Origin: a virus
DNA: 28,708 bases
IMG/VR virus record: IMGVR_UViG_3300007542_000127
Coordinates: 1 to 28,708 of that record
Direction: 5' to 3' (one strand)
The translations under genes were made by a program, and so were the position numbers. This document shows, in pieces, positions 1-6,710 of this stretch (within the stretch, counting starts at the first letter, position 1; the number at the start of each line of letters is the position of its first letter). A model generated the notes under the pieces. That model saw nothing but the letters and a program-made list of their open reading frames with translations. It had not been told where the DNA came from and ran no database searches.

Positions 1-376
1 GAAGCTTAAAGATCTCATCGAAGAACGCATTACGCAACGCGGTTATCTTACTGGTATTGACGGAAGAAGGTTACAAATTCGCTATAAACATTCGGCACTC
101 AACCAACTCCTCCAATCCACTGGAGCAATTGCAGTAAAGAAAGCTACTACAATTCTTCATGATGACTTAACAAATAAAGGTTTAGTCTTTGCAAAAGACT
201 GGGGTTTTGTTGCTCACGTACATGATGAATATCAATCTCTAGTTAAACCAGAATATGTAGATCTCTATAAAGAATTAGCTATTGATTCTTTTAGAAAATC
301 AGGTGAGTACTTCCAACTTAAGTGTCCACTAACAGGTGAGGCACGAGTAGGAAAGAACTGGAAAGAAACTCACTGA
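1..376 (+). CDS. DNA polymerase family A, C-terminal fragment
   Basis: The reading frame is open from the left edge and ends in TGA at 374-376, giving the last 124 residues of a larger protein. It carries the family A (Pol I/T7 type) palm motif C as VHDEYQ, with H74-D75-E76 of the fragment, preceded by a typical helix reading ALNQLLQSTGAIAVKKA. The Asp of HDE is a metal-binding catalytic residue in this family. The tail ending GEARVGKNWKETH resembles the T7-like polymerase C-terminus. It would be the replicative polymerase, working with the SSB, exonuclease and PrimPol-helicase encoded nearby on the same strand. The N-terminal part, including any 3'-5' exonuclease domain, lies outside the window, so completeness cannot be judged. 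Confidence 0.93.
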   Translation, partial: KLKDLIEERITQRGYLTGIDGRRLQIRYKHSALNQLLQSTGAIAVKKATTILHDDLTNKGLVFAKDWGFVAHVHDEYQSLVKPEYVDLYKELAIDSFRKSGEYFQLKCPLTGEARVGKNWKETH

Positions 377-408
377 AATAAAATAGAGAGATACATTATC
401 ATATTGCC

Positions 409-1194
409 GTGCATCTTCCTGACAGCATTGATACGGATCATGTTGTCATCTTGCAGAAGATCGACAAGATAATCCTTGCTGCAGAGGAAAAAGAATATGA
501 CATTGGCTTTAGGCGTCGCCTTTATGCTCTAAGAAATCTTGTTGTTCACCACTCAGGTAAAGCACAAGACTTTAAAGATGAGATTGAAAATCTTATCCAT
601 AAAAATAAGAACAAGATTTTGATTGTTGGTGCTTTACTTACAAGCTTAATCTTTATCCCTTATTTTGTACTAACTAGGACAACATGGTTGATGCCAAGAC
701 CAATTACTTGTAGGGAGTTTCCTACTAAAAGTAATCTGTATCCAGGCTCAATTCAGATCTGTATTAACGGTGTTACTAAAGCTTATTCTGTACAGAATGG
801 TGACGTTGAATTAGATTTAACTTTTCTCCAGGCTCCTCGCCAGCGGGTGCAGATGGATGCTGTCTTCTGGATTGCAGATCGGCTTGGTGATAAAACAGTT
901 GATTATAAAGGTGAATACAATGTTGAGCGTATTAGGATCTACCACAATACATTACTTGTGGAAGATAAGGAAGAGAAAGTTAGTGCCTGGTTGAATCCAA
1001 TTGTACCTGTTGATGTACAACTTCCTCTCTGGTATTATGTTCGCTCTCTAAGGAATACTTATAACTTTGATCGTATGCCAGTGGAAGAGAAATTAACCAA
1101 TCACCTCAAGCGTGTAGGTCCTCTACTTGCTGGTGTTGGCAGTATTGCTCTTACGGTTTATCGATTTATACGAGCGGGTCGTACTATGGCTTAA
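409..1194 (+). CDS. hypothetical membrane protein, 261 aa
   Basis: I do not recognise this family. The GTG start gives VHLPDSIDTD; no good ribosome binding site precedes it (a GAGAG lies about 18 bases upstream), so the start is uncertain. Residues 1-65 are charged and probably helical. A clear hydrophobic membrane segment spans about residues 70-88 (ILIVGALLTSLIFIPYFVL). A soluble, beta-looking region follows, and a second weaker hydrophobic stretch (about 236-251, VGPLLAGVGSIALTVY) precedes a basic tail. The predicted topology is one or two membrane passes with a large globular domain. It lies just after the polymerase gene and converges with the holin-like gene on the other strand, overlapping its 3' end by 72 bases. 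A role in lysis or envelope modification is only a guess. Confidence 0.7.
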   Translation: MHLPDSIDTDHVVILQKIDKIILAAEEKEYDIGFRRRLYALRNLVVHHSGKAQDFKDEIENLIHKNKNKILIVGALLTSLIFIPYFVLTRTTWLMPRPITCREFPTKSNLYPGSIQICINGVTKAYSVQNGDVELDLTFLQAPRQRVQMDAVFWIADRLGDKTVDYKGEYNVERIRIYHNTLLVEDKEEKVSAWLNPIVPVDVQLPLWYYVRSLRNTYNFDRMPVEEKLTNHLKRVGPLLAGVGSIALTVYRFIRAGRTMA

Positions 1195-1383
1195 TGAATT
1201 CTTTGCTTGTGCATCAATGCCAAATGATGCAAGCGTTGAAGTAAACACAGCTGCTACAAATGTAGGATCCATCTTTTCTAACTTGCCTGCATAACCTAAG
1301 GTTAATAATGCAGAAGACCAGAACAAGATAAAGATTCTAACAATTGTGTGAGCAGATAAGTTTTTACTTTTTCTTTCCGCCAT
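1123..1383 (-). CDS. holin-like small membrane protein, 86 aa
   Basis: Starting at ATG 1383 the protein begins MAERKSKNLSAHTIVRIF. It has a basic N-terminus, one strong membrane segment (about residues 13-31), a short polar turn (KLEKMD), a second amphipathic or hydrophobic stretch (PTFVAAVFTSTLASFGID) and a charged hydrophilic tail. This two-hairpin design with a polar C-terminus resembles phage holins, which time lysis by opening the inner membrane; the match is architectural only. It is translationally coupled to the preceding basic 37-aa gene: the start lies 20 bases before that gene's stop. Its last 24 codons overlap the 3' end of the + strand membrane protein gene. An ATG further upstream (1428) would place 15 extra residues in front, but that region codes for the 37-aa protein. 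Confidence 0.65.
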   Translation of the reverse strand: MAERKSKNLSAHTIVRIFILFWSSALLTLGYAGKLEKMDPTFVAAVFTSTLASFGIDAQAKNSLSHSTTRSYKSINRKSNTANTSK

Positions 1384-1477
1384 TCTTAGCTTTACGTGCG
1401 GTTGCATTACCGCTGTTTTGCTTGGCATTCTGCCTGGCAGTTGCCTGCTTACCTTTTTTATTTTTGGGTTTGGACAT
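1364..1477 (-). CDS. small Lys/Asn-rich basic protein, 37 aa
   Basis: ATG at 1477 follows a purine-rich GAGAAG ribosome binding site about 11 bases upstream, and the frame ends in TAA at 1364-1366. The product, beginning MSKPKNKKGKQATARQNAK, is almost entirely K, N, Q, A, R and G, with no acidic residue and no hydrophobic core, so it is probably disordered and nucleic-acid binding. Its stop overlaps the start of the holin-like gene by 20 bases, so the two form a coupled pair on the minus strand. No family is recognised. Its composition recalls the KGQGG-type repeats of the large low-complexity protein at 8841-11195 and the 43-aa protein at 4452-4583. Confidence 0.6.
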   Translation of the reverse strand: MSKPKNKKGKQATARQNAKQNSGNATARKAKNGGKKK

Positions 1478-1505
1478 ATTTAATCATTTCTTCTCTTGCT
1501 ATTCT

Positions 1506-1718
1506 ATGGGATCTGAGTACAGTGTTCACGAACTCCACCAACCAATGGAACCCCAGCGCATCCGCGACATCAAAGCCTCCCTTTACGACATGTCAATGGA
1601 GGAACTTCAGGACATGAGTGATGATCTCTCAAATCTCATCTCAGTCTTAATTACACGCCAGGTTGCAGTGGAAGATGCAATCTTGGATCGTCTAGAAGCT
1701 GCTTTTACCAGAAGCTGA
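1506..1718 (+). CDS. hypothetical small helical protein, 70 aa
   Basis: ATG at 1506 gives MGSEYSVHELHQPMEPQRIRD. The rest is acidic and predicted helical (MSMEELQDMSDDLSNLISVLITRQVAVEDAILDRLE), which suggests a two-helix or coiled-coil protein. The stop TGA at 1716-1718 shares its A with the ATG of the dCMP deaminase gene (TGATG), implying translational coupling in one operon with deaminase and SSB. No clear Shine-Dalgarno site precedes the start. The frame is open further upstream to 1344, but that stretch is antisense to the 37-aa basic protein and reads as hydrophobic nonsense, so the internal ATG is preferred. Function unknown. Confidence 0.65.
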   Translation: MGSEYSVHELHQPMEPQRIRDIKASLYDMSMEELQDMSDDLSNLISVLITRQVAVEDAILDRLEAAFTRS

Positions 1719-2182
1719 TGGATGCTACAGAACACCGGTGGCACCAGCGTTTCATGCGATTAGCGCGTGAAGTTTCCACCTGGAGTAAAGATCCTAGTAC
1801 ACAAGTTGGTTGTGTATTAGTTAGAGAAAAGAAAGTATTAAGTACTGGATATAACGGTTTTCCTAAAAACATTAGTGACAACTTAAACCGTCTTATTGAT
1901 CGGGAACAGAAGTATGAAATCACTGTTCATGCTGAAGTTAATGCCGTCACTTCTGCTGCCCTTCACGGTGTCAGTACTGAAGGATCTATTGCTTATGTCA
2001 CTTTCAACCCATGCTCTCGCTGTGCTGCTGTACTTATCAATGCTGGTGTGGTATCCGTCTATAGCGATGGAGCCGCACCAATCCCTAATCGTTGGTTAGA
2101 AAACTTCATACTTGCCAGCAAATTACTTGCTGAAGCTGGCGTACACTACGACACAATCGATCCTCAATCTGAGATTCCCTGA
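1718..2182 (+). CDS. deoxycytidylate (dCMP) deaminase
   Basis: This 154-aa protein has the zinc-dependent cytidine/deoxycytidylate deaminase signature: HAEVNAV with zinc ligand H71 and catalytic E73, and PCSRC with zinc ligands C99 and C102. An N-terminal DPSTQVGCVLV strand and an aromatic glycine turn (GYNGFP) also fit dCMP deaminases. The enzyme converts dCMP to dUMP, the substrate for thymidylate synthase, so it feeds dTTP pools during phage replication. The length matches the family. It is coupled by TGATG overlaps to the small gene upstream and to the SSB gene downstream. A tRNA-type or riboflavin-type deaminase is less likely given the HAEVNA motif and the phage replication context. No thymidylate synthase is visible in the window. 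Confidence 0.9.
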   Translation: MDATEHRWHQRFMRLAREVSTWSKDPSTQVGCVLVREKKVLSTGYNGFPKNISDNLNRLIDREQKYEITVHAEVNAVTSAALHGVSTEGSIAYVTFNPCSRCAAVLINAGVVSVYSDGAAPIPNRWLENFILASKLLAEAGVHYDTIDPQSEIP

Positions 2183-2937
2183 TGAACACCCTACTCGCAA
2201 CAGCTTCTTACGTTGGTGAGAAATTCATGGATAACGGCCTCAGGTTCATGCAAATGAATTTACCTAAGGTAGGTAACTCAGGTGCAATTGCTCCGGTATT
2301 TGTTGTACCTAATAAAGCAGCTGGTGAAACATTTGATGTGTTCCAACCAGGAGCAAACCTTTTAGTCAGTGGTCGTTTATATCCAAATCGCCAGGACTAC
2401 AAGATGTATTTAGTTCCTAATCAGGTCATTCAAGTTGCACCTCCTACTTTGGTTGTTAATCAAGTTAACCTTGCTGGTGGTGTTGGTTTTATTCCTGATC
2501 AAACTAAAGAAGATCTTTTTACATTTTCATTAATGTGCTCAGCTCCTGCACAGCAGATCCTTGGCCACACCTGGGATGACAGCCTGTCCTTCCGCATGGA
2601 AGCGTGGGGTGATGATGCCAAACGTATGAGCGCTAACCTGCATGTCGGTAGACAGATTGCTGTAACAGGCGTTCTTCGTTACAACACCTGGACAACACAA
2701 GATGGCCAACATCGTGGCATCTATCAGGTGCGTGTCAAGAGTGGTACTTATGCTTTCTTTGGAAAGAATAAAAAGAAAGAGGAGGAGAAAGAACTGAGGG
2801 CTATTAACACGGGTAATCGGTTTGAGTCGCCAGCAGCTGTTGTGGCTGAGCCCTATCAGTCTGCAGTTCAGTTGCCACCACTGCAACAGGACACGCCTAT
2901 TACCACAGCTGGTAGCACTGACGACATTCCTTTCTGA
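2182..2937 (+). CDS. ssb: single-stranded DNA-binding protein with two OB-like halves
   Basis: The C-terminus ends STDDIPF, nearly the acidic tip (DDDIPF) through which bacterial SSB proteins recruit replication partners. It is preceded by a disordered Pro/Gln/Ala linker (about residues 208-245) and a Lys/Glu-rich stretch. The body has two similar beta-rich segments: about residues 28-87 (ending in a strand-turn LVSGRLYPNRQDYKMYLV) and about 95-200 (with IAVTGVLRYNTWTTQDG). Both have the hallmark SSB strand hhhxGxLxxxxxxxxxG, so two OB folds in one chain are inferred. Single-domain bacterial SSBs are about 110-180 aa, so this 251-aa form is long. The start overlaps the deaminase stop (TGATG). 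It would coat ssDNA for the polymerase and PrimPol-helicase. Confidence 0.85.
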   Translation: MNTLLATASYVGEKFMDNGLRFMQMNLPKVGNSGAIAPVFVVPNKAAGETFDVFQPGANLLVSGRLYPNRQDYKMYLVPNQVIQVAPPTLVVNQVNLAGGVGFIPDQTKEDLFTFSLMCSAPAQQILGHTWDDSLSFRMEAWGDDAKRMSANLHVGRQIAVTGVLRYNTWTTQDGQHRGIYQVRVKSGTYAFFGKNKKKEEEKELRAINTGNRFESPAAVVAEPYQSAVQLPPLQQDTPITTAGSTDDIPF

Positions 2938-3003
2938 TTACTTTTCTTAATACTCGATGACATTCTGATCTAGCCTTTTCAGACTAGGGTGGGTTGGGAA
3001 CCT

Positions 3004-3028
3004 GGTTGTAGTCACTCCGCCTACAACC
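3004..3028 (+). terminator. hairpin after ssb, possible weak terminator
   Basis: GGTTGTAG (3004-3011) and CTACAACC (3021-3028) form a perfect 8-bp stem with a 9-base loop. Only a short pyrimidine run (CTTTCATCTTC) follows, so termination would be weak or partial; it could also stabilise the ssb mRNA 3' end. It sits in the 171-base gap between ssb and the next + gene, in which no promoter with good consensus boxes was seen. Confidence 0.45.
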
Positions 3029-3108
3029 CTTTCATCTTCAGGCCAGTGCCAGCATTTGCTGTTCAGGTGCAACTCCTGTTCTGAAGACCGTCCCATAACC
3101 TGACTGTA

Positions 3109-4032
3109 ATGTCTGTACTTGATCGTTACCTAAATACTGAAAAGTACCAAGGTGAAATGCGCGATCTGGTTAATGCCCAGATCCTTAATGACAAATCACA
3201 ATGTGGTTTGTTCCTCAAAGATACTGCACTCTCTCGCATTGGTTGGACTGGTAAAGTTAGCCAGTTTCCTAAAGCAGAAGAGTACACCCACACCTATAAC
3301 AATGGTGACAAAAACGATGGAATCTTTTTCAAGACTCCTCGTATGGTCATCCTCCACTGTGGCTTCCGTAAGGACGTAACCTTCATCGAGAACTCTGATA
3401 AGGGTCAGATTGAAGGCATGTATCCCCGTGATGCATCCGTCTATGACGAGTGGGAAGTAGCTAACCCTGGTAAGCCCCACCCTTATCGTCGTCGTCGCCT
3501 CATCCTCATGTTCCTGGTGGATGAGAATGGTGTTGCTGTGCACAAGAAGCCACTGATCCTCTCGATCCATGGCGGTGCATCCAACCTGTTCTGTGATGCT
3601 TACTCCACGTTCATTGAGCAGTTGGAGTCTGCTTTTGCAAATCGCATGGGTCTGAAGTCTGCTGCTGGTTTTGATGCCAAGCAGAGTGCTGCTGCAATCT
3701 TCACTCCGACATTTGGTTCACAGCTGTATGGCGGTGAGCGGGCGAAGAGCTGGATTGCTTACCCTGAGAAGTGGGTTACCCCCACTGCTGAGAAGGTCGA
3801 GGACTTCTTCCCTAAAGATGCATCTGACATTGACTTCATTGAAGATGTTTGGGAGACCTGCCCTCCTACCGTTTATGCAGACAGCTTCTTCAAGCAATGC
3901 GAGAAGGAGATTGGCTACCATGCTATCAAGCCTGGCCTTGATTTCACGCTGCCTCCAGTGGAATCCAGTGGTGCTAGCTCCCGTGTCCTGACCGGTGCAC
4001 GTGATCCAGAGACAGGTGAGATCGAGCTTTGA
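3109..4032 (+). CDS. DUF5895-like hypothetical protein, 307 aa
   Basis: The protein begins MSVLDRYLNTEKYQGEMRD. The pattern of a conserved QILND...CGLFL segment, then HTYNNGDKNDGIFF and TPRMVIL, followed by a long basic-turn region (PYRRRRLILMFLV) and LILSIHGGASNLFCDAY, resembles what I remember of DUF5895, a family of unknown function from cyanobacteria and their plasmids and phages. That link is from memory and is tentative. It is soluble with no membrane segment, and the C-terminus ends acidic. It directly follows ssb and is closed by a strong terminator, so a DNA metabolism role such as ssDNA handling is suggested by position only. The ATG at 3109 lacks an evident Shine-Dalgarno site. Confidence 0.75.
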   Translation: MSVLDRYLNTEKYQGEMRDLVNAQILNDKSQCGLFLKDTALSRIGWTGKVSQFPKAEEYTHTYNNGDKNDGIFFKTPRMVILHCGFRKDVTFIENSDKGQIEGMYPRDASVYDEWEVANPGKPHPYRRRRLILMFLVDENGVAVHKKPLILSIHGGASNLFCDAYSTFIEQLESAFANRMGLKSAAGFDAKQSAAAIFTPTFGSQLYGGERAKSWIAYPEKWVTPTAEKVEDFFPKDASDIDFIEDVWETCPPTVYADSFFKQCEKEIGYHAIKPGLDFTLPPVESSGASSRVLTGARDPETGEIEL

Positions 4033-4059
4033 GCTAGACTCCTAACGTGGATTGTTCAG

Positions 4060-4083
4060 CCGCTCCTTCGGGGGCGGTTTTTT
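4060..4083 (+). terminator. Rho-independent terminator with UUCG tetraloop
   Basis: CCGCTCC (4060-4066) pairs with GGGGCGG (4071-4077), one G-U pair included, closed by the very stable C(UUCG)G tetraloop (4067-4070) and followed by TTTTTT. This is a textbook intrinsic terminator 27 bases after the stop of the DUF5895-like gene. It ends the left + operon just before the convergent minus-strand gene, whose TAA (4082-4084) lies in the T tract. Confidence 0.92.
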
Positions 4084-4336
4084 ATTCTTGATAATATTTC
4101 CTAACTACATCTGCTTCTAAATTTGCTAAACGATTAATCAAACTTCTAATAACTGCCTGGCGTTGTACTGCTAATTGCAAGAGCTTCAATGCACCTGCTC
4201 GTAGTACATCAGGATCCTTTGCTGCTTCTAGTTCCTTCGTTAACTTTGTTAAGAGAAACTCATCTTCTAAAGAAAGATCAAAGTCATCAGGGTCAAACTT
4301 AAATTCAATTAATTCAAAGCCAGACATTATTGACAT
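4082..4336 (-). CDS. hypothetical acidic helical protein, 84 aa
   Basis: The product begins MSIMSGFELIEFKF; the second Met (4327) is an alternative start. After an acidic strand-like N-terminus (FDPDDFDLSLEDEF) the rest is strongly helical and amphipathic (LLTKLTKELEAAKD, LRAGALKLLQLAVQRQAVIRSLINRL), suggesting a small helical bundle or oligomerising protein. I do not recognise the family. It is a single-gene transcription unit on the minus strand, expressed from the promoter candidate at 4349-4376 and converging on the terminator of the left + operon. Its promoter is arranged divergently with the one serving the 43-aa basic protein. Confidence 0.7.
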   Translation of the reverse strand: MSIMSGFELIEFKFDPDDFDLSLEDEFLLTKLTKELEAAKDPDVLRAGALKLLQLAVQRQAVIRSLINRLANLEADVVRKYYQE

Positions 4337-4348
4337 GGCATAATGTTC

Positions 4349-4376
4349 AGTTTAAACATTAAACATTTAACGTCAA
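4349..4376 (-). promoter_or_regulatory. promoter candidate, minus half of a divergent pair
   Basis: On the minus strand TTGACG (4376-4371) and TAAACT (4354-4349) are separated by 16 bases, matching the sigma-70 -35 box 5/6 and the -10 box 4/6. It lies 13 bases upstream of the ATG at 4336, so the leader would be very short. The spacer is made of repeated ATGTTTAA units (AAATGTTTAATGTTTAA), which could bind a regulator. Confidence 0.5.
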
Positions 4377-4395
4377 GTAATTATTGTTACTGCGC

Positions 4396-4423
4396 TTGAC
4401 ACCACAGGCTGAGATCCTAGACT
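4396..4423 (+). promoter_or_regulatory. promoter candidate, plus half of a divergent pair
   Basis: TTGACA (4396-4401) is a perfect -35 box, followed after 16 bases by TAGACT (4418-4423), 4/6 to the -10 consensus. It lies 28 bases before the ATG of the 43-aa basic protein and would drive the + operon running through the SWIM and Gp157-like genes. The spacer length and TARACT -10 box match its divergent partner on the minus strand. Confidence 0.6.
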
Positions 4424-4451
4424 GCTACTGGCTTCTCGGCTCTCAACTACA

Positions 4452-4583
4452 ATGGCAAAGAAATCCTTAAGCGGCAACATTCACAAAGAAGCCGTTCCCA
4501 AGCGCACTTCTATTGGCCATGGCCGTCGCAAGCGCGGATCTTTTAAAAGGTCCAAGCAGTATCGCGGCCAAGGCAAAGGCTAA
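4452..4583 (+). CDS. small Arg/Lys/Gly-rich basic protein, 43 aa
   Basis: ATG at 4452 begins MAKKSLSGNIHKEAVPKRTS and the protein ends with an RGG-like basic tail (RRKRGSFKRSKQYRGQGKG). It has a single acidic residue and no hydrophobic core, so it is probably disordered and binds nucleic acid. It is the first gene after the strongest promoter in this part of the window. The C-terminal RGQGKG echoes the GRGQGRKG motif shared by the two large low-complexity proteins at 6711-7469 and 8841-11195. It has no annotated family that I recognise. The coding call rests on the clean ATG-TAA frame, the promoter spacing and the biased composition. Confidence 0.6.
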   Translation: MAKKSLSGNIHKEAVPKRTSIGHGRRKRGSFKRSKQYRGQGKG

Positions 4584-4637
4584 TTGCCAGACCTGAGTAA
4601 GTCTTAAAACTGCTCTCGCACACACCACCACAACGTA

Positions 4638-5504
4638 ATGACCGTAACGGAAGCCCTTCTCTCAGAAGCTCAGCGTCTCGTTTATGGACGCAAAAGAATT
4701 ATTGATTCCCTGTATCAAGAAGATCCAGATAAGTTCAAACTTTTACAAGCAACTGATATTCAATCGATCTCTCTCCAGGAAGATCTTGTTTGCTTAGATC
4801 TTGCAGATACCCAACTCTATATAGAGCGCTCAAAAATCCTAAAAAATTTCTGGGAGCACCGTACTCGTACACCTTCTTACTTTGATTACAAGATTTGGAG
4901 CCAGGCACTAACCTCTCGGCCCTGGCAAGGCACTCCCATTGCTGCTCTTGATTACGGTCCTTCTACAACTTCAGATGCACTGCAGCCTCTGCTAGGTCGT
5001 CCTCCCCGTATCCAAACAGACAAAGATGGCGTGCAGAAGCTTTACTTTGTCATGGAGAAAGAAGAGATGTGTAGCTGTGGTTCATGGGACCAGCTACACA
5101 CGCAGCGCCAAGAGTTGGAAGAAGAGTTCAAGCGCTATACAACCATTCAGTTCAAGCCCATCTGTAAGCATTTGCAGTGGTGTTCAGCCAACATGATGCT
5201 TCATGCTCTGCGGTTTGAAGCCAGGGAGAAAGAGCGTGAGTACAACCCACGGATCTGTGTCTACTACTTTGATCATCGCCGTGGTCTCCTCCTCTATCGC
5301 ATCACTTACGATGGCCTGAAGGATAAAGGTCAGTGGCTGCCGGTTGCTGGTTGGAAGGAGAAAGCTGTCTATGACAGCAATCACATGCCAACTGGTGCTT
5401 GTTGGGAGATGTTTACCAATGCACTCACACAAGATCCTCCCTTCAAATTGTCTCCGTACTCACAGACCCTTGGCGCTATCATGAGTTCCACCCGCGCTAG
5501 GTAA
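4638..5504 (+). CDS. SWIM-type zinc-finger protein, 288 aa
   Basis: The protein begins [20 protein letters not shown]. Residues 145-178 hold CSCGSW...CKHLQWC, that is C145-x-C147 and C176-x-H178, the CxC...CxH spacing of SWIM zinc fingers, which bind DNA or protein partners in recombination proteins, MULE transposases and SNF2 helicases. The flanking helix (FKRYTTIQF before, [11 protein letters not shown] after) also fits. The N-terminal 130 residues and C-terminal region (with [21 protein letters not shown]) are not recognised. It lies between a basic 43-aa protein and a 32-aa membrane protein in the same operon. A nucleic-acid-binding role is inferred; there is no sign of a catalytic domain. 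Confidence 0.75.
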   Translation: MTVTEALLSEAQRLVYGRKRIIDSLYQEDPDKFKLLQATDIQSISLQEDLVCLDLADTQLYIERSKILKNFWEHRTRTPSYFDYKIWSQALTSRPWQGTPIAALDYGPSTTSDALQPLLGRPPRIQTDKDGVQKLYFVMEKEEMCSCGSWDQLHTQRQELEEEFKRYTTIQFKPICKHLQWCSANMMLHALRFEAREKEREYNPRICVYYFDHRRGLLLYRITYDGLKDKGQWLPVAGWKEKAVYDSNHMPTGACWEMFTNALTQDPPFKLSPYSQTLGAIMSSTRAR

Positions 5505-5603
5505 TTGGATTACTTCACCACAGCAGCAATCTGGCTTGTCATGGGTTTCTGCTTTGGTGTTTTGCTTTACGAATTCTTTGCAGGTCCACCACCCCGTTTC
5601 TAA
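5505..5603 (+). CDS. small single-pass membrane protein, 32 aa
   Basis: A TTG start directly after the stop of the SWIM gene (TAA then TTG) gives [20 protein letters not shown] and then [12 protein letters not shown], ending two bases before the ATG of the Gp157-like gene. Nearly the whole chain is one membrane segment (residues 4-24) followed by a short polar proline-rich tail. The exact fit between two genes and the coherent membrane design support a real gene. The non-ATG start, with only AGG four bases away as a ribosome binding site, keeps confidence moderate. Similar tiny membrane proteins act as accessory or antiholin factors in other phages; nothing here shows which. Confidence 0.5.
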   Translation: MDYFTTAAIWLVMGFCFGVLLYEFFAGPPPRF

Positions 5604-5605
5604 TC

Positions 5606-6202
5606 ATGGCTGACAAATTGAGCCTCATTCAAATTGCTGAATCCATCCAGCACATCGGCTTTCTTAAGGACATGCCTGACATCCCAGAGGATGAAAGGGC
5701 AATGCTGGAGCAGCATCTCGCTGATCTTGCTTCTCGCCAGGAGTCCAAGTTTGATGCCATCATTGGCATGATCAAAAAGTGTGATGCTTATATCGAAGCA
5801 TTACAAACTGAGCTGAATGAAGTAAAAGAAAACCTTGATGCTTGGAAGAAAAATAGAGAGAAGATGGTTTCTATTATCAAGTTTGCTTACCAGCAAAATC
5901 TCATTGATAACAAACCAACTGGCCTTAAGTATCAAGCTACAATCCGTAAAGTTAAGCCACGTCTAGTGGATAACTTTGATCATTGGGAAGAAGAAGATCG
6001 CCAGGAGTTTGGTCTTCGTAAGACCACAACAATTACACGGATCAAAGACAACACTGTCCTTGATGTAAAGCAAGAAGATCTTCCTGATAAAGATAGGATC
6101 CGCCAGGAGTTAGAAAAAGATTCAGGTGCTGCACCTGGTCCGTCACAACTTGTTCCTGGTTTCTCCTTTGCTTATGAACGTCGTAAGCGCTTAGCAACTT
6201 GA
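5606..6202 (+). CDS. Gp157-like (siphovirus) protein
   Basis: The 198-aa protein, beginning [18 protein letters not shown], has a central helical region [19 protein letters not shown]...[21 protein letters not shown], then a short beta segment ([15 protein letters not shown]) and a Lys/Glu-rich tail. This order, coiled coil then a strand with basic residues near the middle, matches the Siphovirus Gp157 family (first seen with Streptococcus phage Sfi-type early regions). In many phages these genes sit next to SSB, recombinase or exonuclease genes in the recombination module, and a role there is inferred but unproven. It is the last gene of the 4452-6202 operon. The length is typical of the family. 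Confidence 0.75.
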   Translation: MADKLSLIQIAESIQHIGFLKDMPDIPEDERAMLEQHLADLASRQESKFDAIIGMIKKCDAYIEALQTELNEVKENLDAWKKNREKMVSIIKFAYQQNLIDNKPTGLKYQATIRKVKPRLVDNFDHWEEEDRQEFGLRKTTTITRIKDNTVLDVKQEDLPDKDRIRQELEKDSGAAPGPSQLVPGFSFAYERRKRLAT

Positions 6203-6244
6203 TTCAGTAAGCCGTAATGATTGGTTGGGTGTTCTTACTTGTTA

Positions 6245-6277
6245 TTAGCTAAAAACCCTTGCAACAATATAATGTTG
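6245..6277 (+). promoter_or_regulatory. promoter candidate with palindrome over the -10 box
   Basis: TATAAT (6268-6273) is a perfect -10 box, with a weak -35 (TTAGCT, 6245-6250) 17 bases upstream. The -10 is embedded in an inverted repeat, CAACA (6262-6266) and TGTTG (6273-6277), separated by ATATAA. Such an arrangement is expected of a repressor operator. It lies about 20 bases upstream of the ATG at 6297. No other signal is seen in the 94-base gap. Confidence 0.5.
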
Positions 6278-6296
6278 TATGGTTTGATGCTTAACA

Positions 6297-6545
6297 ATGC
6301 TAGTTATTAACCCTATACTTAGAGCACCCAAACAATCTGAAATGGCTCTCTCTGCTCAAGTTAAAGAAGGTATCCAACAATCAGCAGCAACATTGCGAGA
6401 AACTCTTGCTTTTGCTGCACGTACTGAACATCCTGTTGTTATTTCTAGCATTACAGATGTTTTAGTTCGTTTAGAATCCCTAGAATCCGTGGAAGAAATC
6501 ATGGATAAATATGGTAAACCAAGGGAACTTCCAAAGAACATATAG
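6297..6545 (+). CDS. hypothetical helical protein, 82 aa
   Basis: The frame from ATG 6297 gives MLVINPILRAPKQSEMALSA; the second Met at 6342 (MALSAQVKEG) would give a 67-aa product. Most of the chain is amphipathic helix (VKEGIQQSAATLRETLAFAA, DVLVRLESLESVEEIMDKY). Neither start has a Shine-Dalgarno site, but the promoter just upstream suits the first one with a short leader. It is a one-gene transcription unit that ends at the terminator beginning 6615. I do not recognise the family and can assign no function. Confidence 0.6.
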   Translation: MLVINPILRAPKQSEMALSAQVKEGIQQSAATLRETLAFAARTEHPVVISSITDVLVRLESLESVEEIMDKYGKPRELPKNI

Positions 6546-6614
6546 GACCAGGCAAAAGCTTTGGCACCTATGGGCTAAAGCTCTAGGAGAAAAAACAGGA
6601 CGTACAAAATCAGA

Positions 6615-6654
6615 AGCGGATCAAGTTGCCCTGATCCGCTCTGTTATTTTCTTC
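6615..6654 (+). terminator. Rho-independent terminator
   Basis: AGCGGATCA (6615-6623) and TGATCCGCT (6632-6640) form a perfect 9-bp stem with an 8-base loop, followed by CTGTTATTTTCTT. It terminates the single-gene + unit of the 82-aa protein before the convergent low-complexity gene on the minus strand. The rest of the 165-base gap is AT-rich and holds nothing else I can support. Confidence 0.8.
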
Positions 6655-6710
6655 AGTTATTTTTTAACTAATTGTTTCATTGTGGCAGGTGTTATCCGCC
6701 ACTGGAACAA

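Noticed and set aside
2947-3096. Minus-strand 49-codon frame in the ssb-DUF5895 gap (MGRSSEQELHLNSK...)
   Set aside because: It contains the hairpin 3004-3028, has no ribosome binding site, and would be a lone minus gene between co-directed + genes; composition is only moderately protein-like.
6216-6251. 11-codon hydrophobic frame (MIGWVFLLVIS) upstream of the TATAAT
   Set aside because: Too short to support, and it lies upstream of the likely transcription start.
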